From positions 124,001-188,000 of the forward strand of contig CAXXYD010000002.1 of the NCBI GenBank assembly GCA_963675565.2: a stretch of 64,000 nt of DNA. Direction: 5' to 3'. Origin of the DNA: JARRKU01 sp963675565. Lineage in GTDB: Bacteria; Desulfobacterota; Desulfobacteria; Desulfobacterales; Desulfosarcinaceae. Positions 17,846 to 27,044 of the stretch are shown piece after piece. The notes beneath the pieces were generated by a model, which saw nothing but the letters and a program-made list of their open reading frames with translations, was not told the origin of the DNA and made no database searches. The first letter of the stretch is position 1; each line of letters starts with the position of its first letter. A program made the translations under genes and the position numbers.

Positions 17846-18202
17846 ATGATTTTGATTCGATCCATTGTCAGACCCGAAAAAGTTGACGACGTACTTGCAG
17901 CGCTCATGGAAGCCGGTTTTCCGGGAGTGACCAAAATGTCTGTCGTCGGCCGGGGCAAACAGCGTGGTATCAAAATTGGTGAAATTACCTACGACGAAAT
18001 ACCCAAGGAATTGCTGCTCACGGTAGTCAAGGATCAAGACAAGGACTTTGCCGTTCGCACCATCATCAAGGCTGCCCGCACCGGTGAGAAAGGCGCTTTT
18101 GGCGACGGCAAGATTTTTATAGTCCCCGTTGAAGAAGCCTACACCATCAGTTCAGGCATCAAAGAGACGGCTGAAGGTGAAACTGAAGAGGTGGCGCTAT
18201 GA
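17846..18202 (+). CDS. nifI1: NifI1, PII-type nitrogenase regulator
   Basis: A 118-residue GlnB/PII-family protein. It starts MILIRSIVRPEKVDDVL and contains the T-loop region GRGKQRGIKIGEITYDEIPK and the C-terminal GEKGAFGDGKIFIVPVEEAYTI. In known NifI systems, NifI1 and NifI2 form a hetero-oligomer that binds NifDK and blocks it when ATP and 2-oxoglutarate are low, giving ammonia switch-off. The ATG at 17846 was preferred to one at 17837, because AGGAG lies a proper distance (about 10 bases) before it. It overlaps nifI2 by four bases. Confidence 0.95.
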   Translation: MILIRSIVRPEKVDDVLAALMEAGFPGVTKMSVVGRGKQRGIKIGEITYDEIPKELLLTVVKDQDKDFAVRTIIKAARTGEKGAFGDGKIFIVPVEEAYTISSGIKETAEGETEEVAL

Positions 18203-18579
18203 AGGAAATATTGGCCATCGTCCGGATGAACAAGATGAACCAGACCAAACGCGCTCTGTCCGAGGTGGGCATCTCTTCCGTCACAGCCCGTGACGCGTTG
18301 GGGCGCGGCAAGGGCCTGGTGGATTTGCATCTGCTGGAAGGCGCTGAAAAGGGATACGAAGAAGCCATATCCCAATTGGGCCAGACCCAGCGCATGATCC
18401 CCAAACGGGCATTGATTATCGTCGTACCGGATGAGCTGGTGGACAAAACCGTCGGAACCATCATCCAGGTCAATCAGACTGGGAAATCAGGAGACGGCAA
18501 AGTTTTTGTCATGCCCTGCCTGGATGCCGTTCGGGTGCGTACCGGCGAAAACGGTGATGCTGTCCTGGATGATGTTTAG
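18199..18579 (+). CDS. nifI2: NifI2, PII-type nitrogenase regulator
   Basis: A 126-residue PII-family protein, partner of NifI1. It starts MKEILAIVRMNKMNQTKRAL. Its T-loop region is longer and diverged from that of NifI1 (LLEGAEKGYEEAISQLGQ), as is usual for NifI2. The ligand-binding end is GKSGDGKVFVMPCLDAVRVR. Its ATG overlaps the nifI1 stop, indicating coupled translation in a fixed ratio. It lies directly before nifD, whose product is the target of the complex. Confidence 0.95.
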   Translation: MKEILAIVRMNKMNQTKRALSEVGISSVTARDALGRGKGLVDLHLLEGAEKGYEEAISQLGQTQRMIPKRALIIVVPDELVDKTVGTIIQVNQTGKSGDGKVFVMPCLDAVRVRTGENGDAVLDDV

Positions 18580-18625
18580 GCCTCATTTTTCCCCACTCAA
18601 CAACGCCCGAAAAGGAGATCCTGTC

Positions 18626-20290
18626 ATGGCAAAGGCAGCCGAAGATAAAATCGAAAATACTTTTGAACTGGAAGGTCTCGATCCTGAAAAAGTCAAAAGC
18701 AAGTTGCTGGCGAAATATCCGCCCAAAGTAGCACGCAAGCGTGCAAAACAGATCGTGGTGAACAAAGTGGGCGCCGATGGCCAAGTTCCCGCCATCGGTT
18801 CCAACGTTCGCACCGTGCCCGGGCTGATGAGTCAACGCGGCTGCTGCTACGCGGGCTGCAAGGGTGTGGTCCTGGGCCCCACCCGCGATATTGTCAACAT
18901 CACCCATGGGCCCGTGGGCTGCGGCTTTTACAGCTGGTTGACGCGCCGCAATCAAACCGACCCGGACACAACGGCCGACGGCCATAATTTCATGCCCTAT
19001 TGTTTTACCACCGACATGCAGGATGAAGAGATTATCTTCGGCGGCGAAAAAAAACTCAAGCTCGCGATTCAGGAAGCGTATGACAATTTTCATCCCAAAG
19101 CGATTGCCGTTTTCTCCACATGCCCGGTGGGCTTGATCGGGGATGATGTGCACTCTGTCTGCCGTGAGATGAAAGCCAAACTGGGAATCAACATTTTCGG
19201 ATTTTCGTGCGAGGGGTATAAAGGGGTCAGTCAGTCCGCCGGCCATCATATCGCCAATAACGGCATCTTCAAGCATGTGGTGGGGACCGACGATACGGTG
19301 CGAGACGGTGAGTTCAAAATCAACTTGCTGGGAGAGTACAATATCGGCGGTGACGCTTTCGAAATCGAGCGTCTTCTGAATTTGTGCGGTTTCACTCTGA
19401 TCTCTACCTACAGCGGCAATTCCAGCATTGATTTTTTTGCCAATTCCCACACGGCGGATCTCAACCTGATCATGTGCCACCGCTCCATCAACTACGTTGC
19501 CGAAATGATGGAGAAGAAATATGGGCTCCCCTGGCTCAAAATCAACTTCATCGGCGCAGCGGCCACCGCAAAATCACTGCGTAAAATGGCGGCTTATTTT
19601 GAAAACCAGGAACTCATGGATCGGGTGGAATCGGTTATTGCCGCCGAACTGCCGGAAGTCGAAAAGACCGCAGCCCGTATCCGGCCGCGGACCGAAGGCA
19701 AGCGGGCCATGCTATTTGTGGGCGGCTCCCGGGCCCACCATTATCAGGAGTTGTTTGCCGAATTGGGCATGAAAACCCTTTCCGCCGGGTACGAGTTTGC
19801 CCATCGCGATGATTATGAAGGCCGGCGTGTGCTGCCGGATGTCAAAGTAGATGCGGACAGCCGTAACATCGAAGAACTTGAAGTCACAGCCGACCCGAAA
19901 AAATTCAACCCGCGCAAGAGTGCAGCGGACATCCAGTCGCTCGCCGAAAAGGGAATCGCCGTCGCCGATTACTCGGGCATGATGCCGGAAATGGACAACG
20001 GCGCACTGGTTATCGATGACATCAGCCAGTACGAAACCGATAAAATGATCGCCATGTTCAAACCGGACATTTTCTGCGCCGGCATCAAGGAAAAATATAC
20101 CATCCAAAAGCACGGCATCCCGCTCAAACAGCTTCACAGCTACGACTACGGCGGGCCATACGCAGGCTTCAAAGGCGCCGTCAATTTCTACAAGGAGATC
20201 GACCGCATGGTCAACAGCCGGGTCTGGGGCTATTTGAAAGCCCCCTGGCAGGAAAGCCCGGAATTGTCCGCCAAATACGGCACCGACTGA
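18626..20290 (+). CDS. nifD: Nitrogenase MoFe protein alpha chain NifD
   Basis: A 554-residue alpha subunit. P-cluster ligands correspond to C73 (RGCCYAGCKG), C99 (HGPVGCGFYSW) and C166 (FSTCPVGLIGDD). FeMo-cofactor ligands correspond to C284 (LIMCHRSINY) and H504 (KQLHSYDYGGPY). The spacing between the two cofactor ligands is about 53 residues longer than in Azotobacter NifD, because of an insertion around residues 400-455, the pattern seen in Clostridium pasteurianum-type enzymes. The ATG at 18626 follows AAAGGAGAT; the open frame extends upstream into nifI2 but without support. Molybdenum type is inferred from the presence of nifE, nifN and nifB and absence of vnfG/anfG. Confidence 0.98.
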   Translation: MAKAAEDKIENTFELEGLDPEKVKSKLLAKYPPKVARKRAKQIVVNKVGADGQVPAIGSNVRTVPGLMSQRGCCYAGCKGVVLGPTRDIVNITHGPVGCGFYSWLTRRNQTDPDTTADGHNFMPYCFTTDMQDEEIIFGGEKKLKLAIQEAYDNFHPKAIAVFSTCPVGLIGDDVHSVCREMKAKLGINIFGFSCEGYKGVSQSAGHHIANNGIFKHVVGTDDTVRDGEFKINLLGEYNIGGDAFEIERLLNLCGFTLISTYSGNSSIDFFANSHTADLNLIMCHRSINYVAEMMEKKYGLPWLKINFIGAAATAKSLRKMAAYFENQELMDRVESVIAAELPEVEKTAARIRPRTEGKRAMLFVGGSRAHHYQELFAELGMKTLSAGYEFAHRDDYEGRRVLPDVKVDADSRNIEELEVTADPKKFNPRKSAADIQSLAEKGIAVADYSGMMPEMDNGALVIDDISQYETDKMIAMFKPDIFCAGIKEKYTIQKHGIPLKQLHSYDYGGPYAGFKGAVNFYKEIDRMVNSRVWGYLKAPWQESPELSAKYGTD

Positions 20291-20380
20291 CCCATCCTGC
20301 ATACGATGAAACAACGGCCTGGGCATTGGGATAGCCAGACGGCCAGAATTCACACCGGATACATAGGAGCTCGATCTATC

Positions 20381-21760
20381 ATGCTGCTGAAACATACCAC
20401 CTCGGAAATCAAAGAACGCAAAGCACTTACGGTCAACCCGGCCAAAACCTGCCAGCCCATTGGCGCCATGTATGCCTCACTGGGCGTTCACGGCTGCATG
20501 CCCCACAGCCACGGCTCTCAGGGTTGTTACGCCTATCATCGCAGCACCTTGACCCGTCATTTCAAGGAACCAGTGATGGCGGCCACCAGCGCGTTTACCG
20601 AAGGTGCATCGGTATTCGGCGGACAGGCCAACCTGCTCCAGGCCATCGACAACATCTTCAGTGTCTATGAGCCCGACGTCATCGCCGTGCACACCACCTG
20701 TCTGAGTGAAACCATCGGAGATGATATCCCCCAGATCGTCAACAAAGCCAACGCCGATGGCAAGATCCCGGCCGGCAAGTATGTCTTCCATGCCAACACC
20801 CCCAGCTATGTCGGCTCCCACGTCACCGGATATGCCAACATGACCAAGGCCATGGTGGACTATTTCAGCGAAAAGAACGGCCATAGAAGCAAAACCATCA
20901 ACTTGATTCCAGGATTCGTGGAGCCTTCCGATATGTCCGAAATCAAGCGTTTGGCCGCCGTCATGGGCGTCAGAAGCATTATGTTCCCGGACACCTCCAG
21001 GGTACTCAACGGGCCGCTCACCGGAAAATTCAAGATGTATCCCGAAGGCGGCACCACCATTGAGCAACTCAAGGAAACCGGCTCCAGCAGCGGCAGCATC
21101 GGTCTGGGTGAGATCTGCGCCGGAGCCGCGGCCCGAGCCCTGGATGCCAAATGCAAAGTGCCCTGCCAGGTCGTCAACCTGCCCATCGGCCTGCACGATA
21201 CCGACATTTTCATCGATACCTTGCGCCGCATGGCCGGAATCAACGTACCCGAAGAGATCGATCTGGAGCGCGGTCAGCTGGTGGATGTCATCTCCGACTG
21301 GCACCAGTACTTCCATGGAAAACGGGTGGCGCTGGTGGGCGACCCCGACCAATTGCTCTCCCTGACCCGCTTCCTGGTCGCTCTGGACATGCAGCCGGTT
21401 TACATCGTCACCGGATCGCCGGCCGGCAAGAAATTCAAAGCGGCCCTCGAAACAGCGGTCGCCGATGTGTCCGATCAAGTCAAAATCGGCGTTCCCGGGG
21501 ACATGTTCCTGCTGCACCAATGGATCAAAAATGAACCCGTTGATCTGATCATGGGCAATACCTACTGCAAGTATATTGCCCGCGACGAAGACATCCCCTA
21601 CGTGCGAATGGGTTTCCCCATCCTGGACCGCATGGGGCACAGCTACTTCTCCATAATGGGATATCGCGGCGGATTACGCCTGGTGGAAAAGTTGCTTGAC
21701 GCCCTGCTGGACCGCAAAGACCGCGACAGCAGCGACATCGAGTTCGAACTGGTCATGTAG
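20381..21760 (+). CDS. nifK: Nitrogenase MoFe protein beta chain NifK
   Basis: A 459-residue beta subunit. P-cluster Cys ligands are C24 (AKTCQPIGAM), C49 (GSQGCYAYHR) and C107 (HTTCLSETIGDD), with the same spacings as in Azotobacter (25 and 58). The N-terminal extension of about 45 residues of proteobacterial NifK is missing, as in Clostridium-type NifK, which agrees with the long NifD. The ATG at 20381 was chosen for its AGGAG site and fit to the family; 25 further codons are open upstream. It lies 90 bases after nifD. Confidence 0.98.
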   Translation: MLLKHTTSEIKERKALTVNPAKTCQPIGAMYASLGVHGCMPHSHGSQGCYAYHRSTLTRHFKEPVMAATSAFTEGASVFGGQANLLQAIDNIFSVYEPDVIAVHTTCLSETIGDDIPQIVNKANADGKIPAGKYVFHANTPSYVGSHVTGYANMTKAMVDYFSEKNGHRSKTINLIPGFVEPSDMSEIKRLAAVMGVRSIMFPDTSRVLNGPLTGKFKMYPEGGTTIEQLKETGSSSGSIGLGEICAGAAARALDAKCKVPCQVVNLPIGLHDTDIFIDTLRRMAGINVPEEIDLERGQLVDVISDWHQYFHGKRVALVGDPDQLLSLTRFLVALDMQPVYIVTGSPAGKKFKAALETAVADVSDQVKIGVPGDMFLLHQWIKNEPVDLIMGNTYCKYIARDEDIPYVRMGFPILDRMGHSYFSIMGYRGGLRLVEKLLDALLDRKDRDSSDIEFELVM

Positions 21761-21797
21761 ATGGTGTGCAAAACTAATAAAAAGAAAGCATAATGCC

Positions 21798-23159
21798 ATG
21801 AGTTCCATACCTATCCTCAAAGCACGGCAAAAACAGATTTATGAAAAAGGCAAGGCCCCGTTTGAGATGTCCTGCGACCAGCACAGCCTGGCAGGCTCGG
21901 TCAGCCAGCGTGCCTGTGTCTTCTGCGGATCACGGGTGGTGCTCTACCCCATTGCCGATGCCCTGCACCTGATCCATGGGCCCATCGGCTGTGCCGCCTA
22001 CACCTGGGATATCCGCGGCGCGCTCTCATCCGGCCCACAGCTGCACCGGCTCAGTTTTTCCACCGATCTGCAGGAAAAAGAAGTTATTTTCGGCGGCGAG
22101 CCCAAACTCTACCAATCCCTGTGCGAACTGATCGAAACATACAAACCCAAGGCGGCCTTTGTCTACAGCACCTGCATTGTGGGCATCATCGGCGACGATG
22201 TGGAGGCCGTGTGCCGCAAGGTAAGCCGCGAAAAAGGGATACAGGTGCTGCCCGTACACTCCGAAGGGTTCAAGGGTACCAAAAAAGACGGCTACCAGGC
22301 GGCCTGCGATGCCCTTTTCCAGCTGGTGGGAACCGGCTCTACCCAAGACATCGCTCCGGTCAGTATCAATATTCTGGGCGAGTTCAATATCGGTGGCGAA
22401 GCTTGGATGATCAAAAAGTACTATGAACGCATGGGGGTTCAGGTGGTATCGGTAATGACCGGCGACGGTCGGGTGGATCAGATCCGCAAATCCCACGGCG
22501 CCGCCTTGAATGTGGTGCAGTGCTCCGGTGCCATGACCTTCCTGGCCGAAATGATGCAGGAATCCTACGGCATCCCTTACATTCGTGCCTCTTACTTCGG
22601 GATCGAAGATATGGCCAAGGCGCTGTACGACGTGGCCGATCACTTTATAAGTTATCCTGAGATAAAGCGCCGCGCCCAGGATTTGGTCCGCGAAGAGGTC
22701 AAGGCCATCTATCCCCGATTGCAGACGATCCGGGAAGATCTGACCGGCAAGAAAGCGGCCATTTATGTGGGGGGTGCTTTTAAGGTATTTTCCCTGATCA
22801 AGGCGTTGCGCTATTTCGGTATGCAGGTCGTTTTGGCGGGCTCACAAACCGGAAATACACAGGACTATGAAACCCTGCGGGATATGTGCGACGAGGGCAC
22901 CGTCATTTTGGACGACGCCAACCCACTGGAATTGTCGAAATACGTCATCGAAAAAAAGGCCGACCTGTTCATCGGCGGCGTCAAAGAGCGCCCCATCGCT
23001 TATAAGTTGGGCATCGGCTTTTGCGACCACAACCACGAGCGCAAGATACCGCTGGCAGGGTTTGAAGGCATGCTCCATTTCGCCCGTGAAGTCCACACCT
23101 CGGTGACCAGCCCGGTGTGGCAGTTCGTGCCGTTTCGGCAGAAAGAAGTGTCCCTTTAA
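21798..23159 (+). CDS. nifE: FeMo-cofactor scaffold protein NifE
   Basis: A 453-residue NifD-like scaffold on which NifB-co is converted to FeMo-cofactor, acting as a NifEN heterotetramer. Conserved Cys residues are C40 (QRACVFCG), C65 (HGPIGCAAYTW) and the one in YSTCIVGIIGDD. The cofactor-side Cys is in VVQCSGAMTFLAEMM. Unlike NifD, the region after the first Cys reads FCGSRVVLYPI, which identifies NifE. The ATG at 21798 has only a weak ribosome site; the gap after nifK is 37 bases. Family identity is clear. Confidence 0.97.
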   Translation: MSSIPILKARQKQIYEKGKAPFEMSCDQHSLAGSVSQRACVFCGSRVVLYPIADALHLIHGPIGCAAYTWDIRGALSSGPQLHRLSFSTDLQEKEVIFGGEPKLYQSLCELIETYKPKAAFVYSTCIVGIIGDDVEAVCRKVSREKGIQVLPVHSEGFKGTKKDGYQAACDALFQLVGTGSTQDIAPVSINILGEFNIGGEAWMIKKYYERMGVQVVSVMTGDGRVDQIRKSHGAALNVVQCSGAMTFLAEMMQESYGIPYIRASYFGIEDMAKALYDVADHFISYPEIKRRAQDLVREEVKAIYPRLQTIREDLTGKKAAIYVGGAFKVFSLIKALRYFGMQVVLAGSQTGNTQDYETLRDMCDEGTVILDDANPLELSKYVIEKKADLFIGGVKERPIAYKLGIGFCDHNHERKIPLAGFEGMLHFAREVHTSVTSPVWQFVPFRQKEVSL

Positions 23160-23210
23160 CCATTCGTTGCGAAACCCAACCACCCTATAATTGGCCATGG
23201 AGTCATCCCG

Positions 23211-24608
23211 ATGAATACAAGTTACCGGTTAAAAAACCTGCAAACCAGGCCCTCATCGGCCGCCACCCAAAACGCCTGTAAACTGTGCTCGCCTCTGGGT
23301 GCGGCCCTCGTCTTCAAAGGCATTACCGGTGCCGTGCCCCTGCTGCACGGCTCCCAGGGGTGTTCCACCTATATCCGCCGCTACCTGATCAGCCATTTCA
23401 AAGAACCCATAGACATTGCCTGTTCCAACTTCGGCGAACAAACCGCTATATTCGGCGGCGGCGCCAACATCAAGCTGGCCCTGGACAATATTATCGCCCA
23501 GTACAACCCGGATTTGATCGGCGTGGCCACCACCTGCCTGGCCGAAACCATCGGCGATGACGTGCCCATGTTCATCCGGGAATACCGCAAAGCACGCCGG
23601 GGAGATCCGCTGCCGCCCATCGTGCATGTCTCCACCCCCAGCTTCCAGGGCACCCATATGCAGGGCTTCCATCGCGCCGTTCGGGCTACGGTGGCCGCCG
23701 TGGCAGACAATCCGGGGAAGTCCCGGTCTGATCCGAATCGCATCAACCTGTTTCCCGGTATGGTATCACCTGCCGACCTGCGTCACTTGAAAAACATAGT
23801 TGCAGACTTCGGGCTTGAGGCCATGATGCTGCCCGATTACTCCCAAACCCTGGAAGGTCCGCTGTGGTCCGAATACCACCGTATTCCTTCGGGCGGTACC
23901 CGCATCGGAGCCATTGCTGCGGCCGGCACTGCGCAGGCGAGCATCGAGCTGGGCCATGTGCTGGCACAAATGCCGGAAACCGCCGCCACCGACCTTGAAA
24001 AACGTTTCAATGTCGCCGCTCACCGGCAGGGCCTGCCCATGGGCATTCGCCGGACGGATCAGCTGATGCATATACTGGAGACCGTCAGTGGTCGAAGCAC
24101 CCCGGAAAACTACATCGAAACGCGTGGACGCCTGCTGGACGCCATGGTGGACGGCCATAAAATCGTCAACGGCGTCCGTGCCGTACTCTACGGCGAAGCC
24201 GATCTGGTGGCCGGGATGGCGGATTTCCTTTCCGAAATCGGCATCGTGCCCGTGATCTGCGCAACCGGCGACGGCGGCGGGCACCTGGCACCAATCATTG
24301 CACAGGCCTTCGATAAAAAGCATTTGCCTTCGATCAAGGTCATGGAAAAAGTCGATTTTGTCGACATCGAGGCGGCTGTACGCAAGGCAAAACCCGACCT
24401 GATGATCGGTCACAGTAAAGGTTACAGCTTGGCACGCAGGCTGGGCATTCCCCTGGTGCGCATCGGCTTCCCGATCCATGACCGGGTGGGCGGCAGCCGA
24501 CTTCTGCACCTGGGCTACCAGGGCGCCCAGGTACTGTTCGATCGCATCGCCGATACACTCATCGAGGCCAGGCAGAACGGATCGGATGTCGGGTACACGT
24601 ATATGTAA
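23211..24608 (+). CDS. nifN: FeMo-cofactor scaffold protein NifN
   Basis: A 465-residue NifK-like partner of NifE. The conserved Cys residues are in NACKLCSPLGAA and HGSQGCSTYIRR, and the third position is TTCLAETIGDD. The NifN-type sequence GANIKLALDNI separates it from NifK. GGAG precedes the ATG. It is separate from nifB here, whereas some clostridia and sulfate reducers carry a fused nifN-B. It lies 51 bases after nifE and 44 before nifB, in one transcription unit. Confidence 0.97.
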   Translation: MNTSYRLKNLQTRPSSAATQNACKLCSPLGAALVFKGITGAVPLLHGSQGCSTYIRRYLISHFKEPIDIACSNFGEQTAIFGGGANIKLALDNIIAQYNPDLIGVATTCLAETIGDDVPMFIREYRKARRGDPLPPIVHVSTPSFQGTHMQGFHRAVRATVAAVADNPGKSRSDPNRINLFPGMVSPADLRHLKNIVADFGLEAMMLPDYSQTLEGPLWSEYHRIPSGGTRIGAIAAAGTAQASIELGHVLAQMPETAATDLEKRFNVAAHRQGLPMGIRRTDQLMHILETVSGRSTPENYIETRGRLLDAMVDGHKIVNGVRAVLYGEADLVAGMADFLSEIGIVPVICATGDGGGHLAPIIAQAFDKKHLPSIKVMEKVDFVDIEAAVRKAKPDLMIGHSKGYSLARRLGIPLVRIGFPIHDRVGGSRLLHLGYQGAQVLFDRIADTLIEARQNGSDVGYTYM

Positions 24609-24652
24609 CACCTCGCGACCGGCCCTGAAACCGCCTATAAGGAGTCAGCAAA

Positions 24653-25927
24653 ATGAACATCAACGACCATCCCTGTTTCAACAGAAAAGCCCACCATGAA
24701 TTCGGACGGGTCCATCTGCCGGTGGCACCCCGCTGCAATATCCAGTGCCGGTTCTGCAATCGCCGGTTTGACTGCGTCAACGAAAGCCGGCCCGGCGTCA
24801 CCAGTGCGGTCCTCACGCCGGCCCAGGCCATGGTTTATCTTGCGGAGGTACTTCGTCACAAACCCAATATCCGCGTGGTGGGTATTGCCGGTCCGGGCGA
24901 TCCTTTTGCCAATGTGGCCCAGACATTGGACACCTGCCGGCGCGTGCGCCAACACTATCCGGAGATGATGCTCTGTCTGGCCACCAACGGTTTGAACCTG
25001 GCGCCCTACCTGGATGATCTGGCCGAACTGCAGGTCAGCCACGTGACGGTGACCGTCAACGCCGTGGACCCTGAAATCGGTTCCAAGATCTACGCCTGGA
25101 TGCGCATCGGCAAGCGCGTCAAGCGCGCCGAAGAGGGATTCCAAATACTGCTCGACCGGCAGTTGGAAGCCATCGCAGGATTGAAAGAGCGCGGCATCAT
25201 GGTTAAGGTCAACAGCATCATCATCCCCGGCATCAACGAAGACCATATCGAAACTGTGGCCAAAGCCATGGGCGCCCTGGATGTTGATTTGTTCAACTGC
25301 ATGCCTTACTTCCCCAGCACTGGAAGTGATTTCGAACATTTTGAAGAACCAACCACAGAAACGGTCAACGCCATTCGCAAGGCTGCCGGCCATTACGTCA
25401 AACAGATGCGCCACTGCACCCGCTGCCGTTCCGATGCGGTGGGTATGCTCGGCGAAAAACCGTCTCAAAAATTGATGGCGACACTGAAAAACTGTCAATA
25501 TCTGGATGTATTGGAGCCCAAGGCAGGCACCATCTCACACAAGCCTTTCGTGGCGGTGGCCAGTCTGGAGGGTGTGCTGGTCAATCAGCATTTGGGCGAA
25601 GCCCGTCAGATTCTGATTTATGGAGAAAAGCAGGGCCGCATCGGCCTGGTGGAAGCACGGCAGGCTCCCGTATTGGGCGGCGGTATGGAGCGATGGAAAG
25701 AACTGGCCGTCGTATTGTCGGACTGCCGCGCCATGCTGGTAAGCGGTATCGGCGCAAATCCCCGAAAAGTGCTGAGCGACAGCGGAATGGCGGTTATTGT
25801 GTGTGAAGGGGTCATCGACGAGGCGGTACGCGCCGTGTTTGCCGGTGAGAGCCTCAACCATATGGCCGTTCGCCAGACCCTGGTTTGTGGATCGGGATGT
25901 GGCGGCAATCAGATGGGATGTGGATAA
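24653..25927 (+). CDS. nifB: NifB, radical SAM FeMo-cofactor core synthase
   Basis: A 424-residue protein that builds the [8Fe-9S-C] NifB-co precursor. The radical SAM cluster motif is C28-x3-C32-x2-C35 (CNIQCRFCNRR), followed by GPGDPFAN and HVTVTVNAVDPEI. A second Cys group, CTRCRSDAVG, lies near residue 257. Residues of about 300-415 are a NifX-like cofactor-carrier domain (VLVNQHLGEA, GGGMERW, VSGIGANPRKVL). It ends in a Gly/Cys-rich tail, CGSGCGGNQMGCG, a possible metal-binding end. AAGGAG precedes the ATG. Confidence 0.98.
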   Translation: MNINDHPCFNRKAHHEFGRVHLPVAPRCNIQCRFCNRRFDCVNESRPGVTSAVLTPAQAMVYLAEVLRHKPNIRVVGIAGPGDPFANVAQTLDTCRRVRQHYPEMMLCLATNGLNLAPYLDDLAELQVSHVTVTVNAVDPEIGSKIYAWMRIGKRVKRAEEGFQILLDRQLEAIAGLKERGIMVKVNSIIIPGINEDHIETVAKAMGALDVDLFNCMPYFPSTGSDFEHFEEPTTETVNAIRKAAGHYVKQMRHCTRCRSDAVGMLGEKPSQKLMATLKNCQYLDVLEPKAGTISHKPFVAVASLEGVLVNQHLGEARQILIYGEKQGRIGLVEARQAPVLGGGMERWKELAVVLSDCRAMLVSGIGANPRKVLSDSGMAVIVCEGVIDEAVRAVFAGESLNHMAVRQTLVCGSGCGGNQMGCG

Positions 25928-26038
25928 GCATTGGTCACCGTGCATTGCCCGCTGGAATCGGATCAAGCCTGGAATGCGGCAGACCGACCGTGCACTGAAG
26001 TTTAAAAACCTGTTCTATTATTGAAAGGAGTACTGCTG

Positions 26039-26344
26039 ATGGATAAACCAGAGCATCACATTTTCGTATGCGCCAGTTTCCGCGCCGGCGGCGACCCAAA
26101 GGGAGCCTGTCATAAAAAGGGGTCGGTCAACCTGCTGCCCTATATTGAAAACGAAATTCTGGATCGCGGTTTGGATGCCCAGATTACCAGCACCGGCTGT
26201 CTGAAGGCGTGTGACTATGGCCCGGTAATGGTGGTTCACCCCCAGGGGCTCTGGTACGGCAATGTGGAAAACGAAGACGCGGTGGATGAAATTCTGGACG
26301 CCCTGGAAGACGGTGAGGTTGCCCAAAACCTGCTGATTCAATAG
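26039..26344 (+). CDS. Thioredoxin-like [2Fe-2S] ferredoxin
   Basis: A 101-residue ferredoxin with the thioredoxin-like fold used in many diazotrophs (the Shethna protein I and FdI-type family). The four cluster Cys are in FVCASFRAGGDPKGACH and in STGCLKACDYGPVMVV. The acidic C-terminal half is typical. The ATG at 26039 follows AAAGGAG. Its place directly after nifB suggests an electron donor or protective partner for nitrogenase or for cofactor assembly; the exact role cannot be read. Confidence 0.9.
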   Translation: MDKPEHHIFVCASFRAGGDPKGACHKKGSVNLLPYIENEILDRGLDAQITSTGCLKACDYGPVMVVHPQGLWYGNVENEDAVDEILDALEDGEVAQNLLIQ

Positions 26345-26421
26345 CAGCACTGTTTTCGGTCGCGCCCAATGCCCCTAATGTGTTCCGGCAGCTTTCTTTT
26401 TCGAGAAAGTGCCTCCTTCGC

Positions 26422-26457
26422 TGTCTGCTTTCTCCACCCTCCCGGAGGAAGCAGACA
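26422..26457 (+). other. Fourteen-base-pair stem-loop between ferredoxin and HEPN-like genes
   Basis: The arms TGTCTGCTTTCTCC and GGAGGAAGCAGACA pair along their full length with one G-U pair around an 8-base loop. No T run follows, so it is not a typical intrinsic terminator. It sits 17 bases before the next start codon and could adjust expression or mark an RNA processing point. Confidence 0.6.
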
Positions 26458-26474
26458 GACCCGGAGAATAAATT

Positions 26475-26906
26475 ATGCAACCATCAAATAACTTGGGCTG
26501 GCAGGACCACATCGATGCTGGTCGGCGCTATTTAAAAACTGCGCAAAACGGCTTGAAACGACCATCGGTATTCAACAACGCGCTGATCTACCAGCTCACC
26601 GCGATGGCCGTCGAACGCCTGCTGATCGGCATTTTTGGTTATCACTGCAAGATGCCCGCTGATCACACGCTGGATGGCCTGGTGGACGAACTGACCCTGT
26701 TCTGCCCTCTTCAAAAAGAATTGGGTGAGCAGATCAAAGCCCTTGCACGGTTCGATGACATGTGTCCGCTGGTTCCGGTCAAAAGCTGCATTCCCGACGA
26801 CTTGGAAATCAGGGAATTGCTGGGGGTTGGTCAGCAGGTCGCCCTCTTTTCCGAGGCCCAGACCGGAACGGCATTAACGGCAGAAACGATAAAGGATGAA
26901 AAGTGA
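26475..26906 (+). CDS. HEPN-like protein of the nif cluster
   Basis: A 143-residue helical protein. The features visible are those of the HEPN fold: an N-terminal helix with Asp and Ala (DHIDAGRRYLKTAQ), a helix like those in HEPN dimers (IYQLTAMAVERLLIG) and a His-bearing turn MPADHTLDGLVDEL. The R-x4-6-H RNase motif is not present, so it is probably not a toxin nuclease. GGAG precedes the ATG. It lies between the nif ferredoxin and a GNAT gene on the same strand, so it is expected to be co-expressed with nitrogenase. Function is unknown; a role as a nucleotide- or protein-binding accessory factor is a guess. Confidence 0.65.
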   Translation: MQPSNNLGWQDHIDAGRRYLKTAQNGLKRPSVFNNALIYQLTAMAVERLLIGIFGYHCKMPADHTLDGLVDELTLFCPLQKELGEQIKALARFDDMCPLVPVKSCIPDDLEIRELLGVGQQVALFSEAQTGTALTAETIKDEK

Positions 26907-26920
26907 CAACATTTATGTGA

Positions 26921-27013
26921 ATGTTCCTTTTGGCAAGGTGCGAGGGCTTCAATGCAGCCTGCTGCACGGATTGTTCGCACCGCCCGGGAAAGCGGTGTAT
27001 GAGCGCATTATAA
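26921..27013 (+). CDS. Possible 30-residue Cys-rich peptide
   Basis: An ATG-to-stop frame in the gap between the HEPN-like and GNAT genes. Five of its 30 residues are Cys (RCEGFNAACCTDC and one more), a density that could bind a metal. No clear ribosome site precedes it and a stop codon lies immediately upstream in frame. It may be chance. Confidence 0.25.
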   Translation: MFLLARCEGFNAACCTDCSHRPGKRCMSAL

Positions 27014-27044
27014 ACACTGTATTGCTGAAAAGGTTTCCGTTGCC

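Noticed and set aside
18431..18625. Upstream extension of nifD into nifI2
   Set aside because: The open frame overlaps nifI2 in another frame; a strong ribosome site and the family start both place nifD at 18626.
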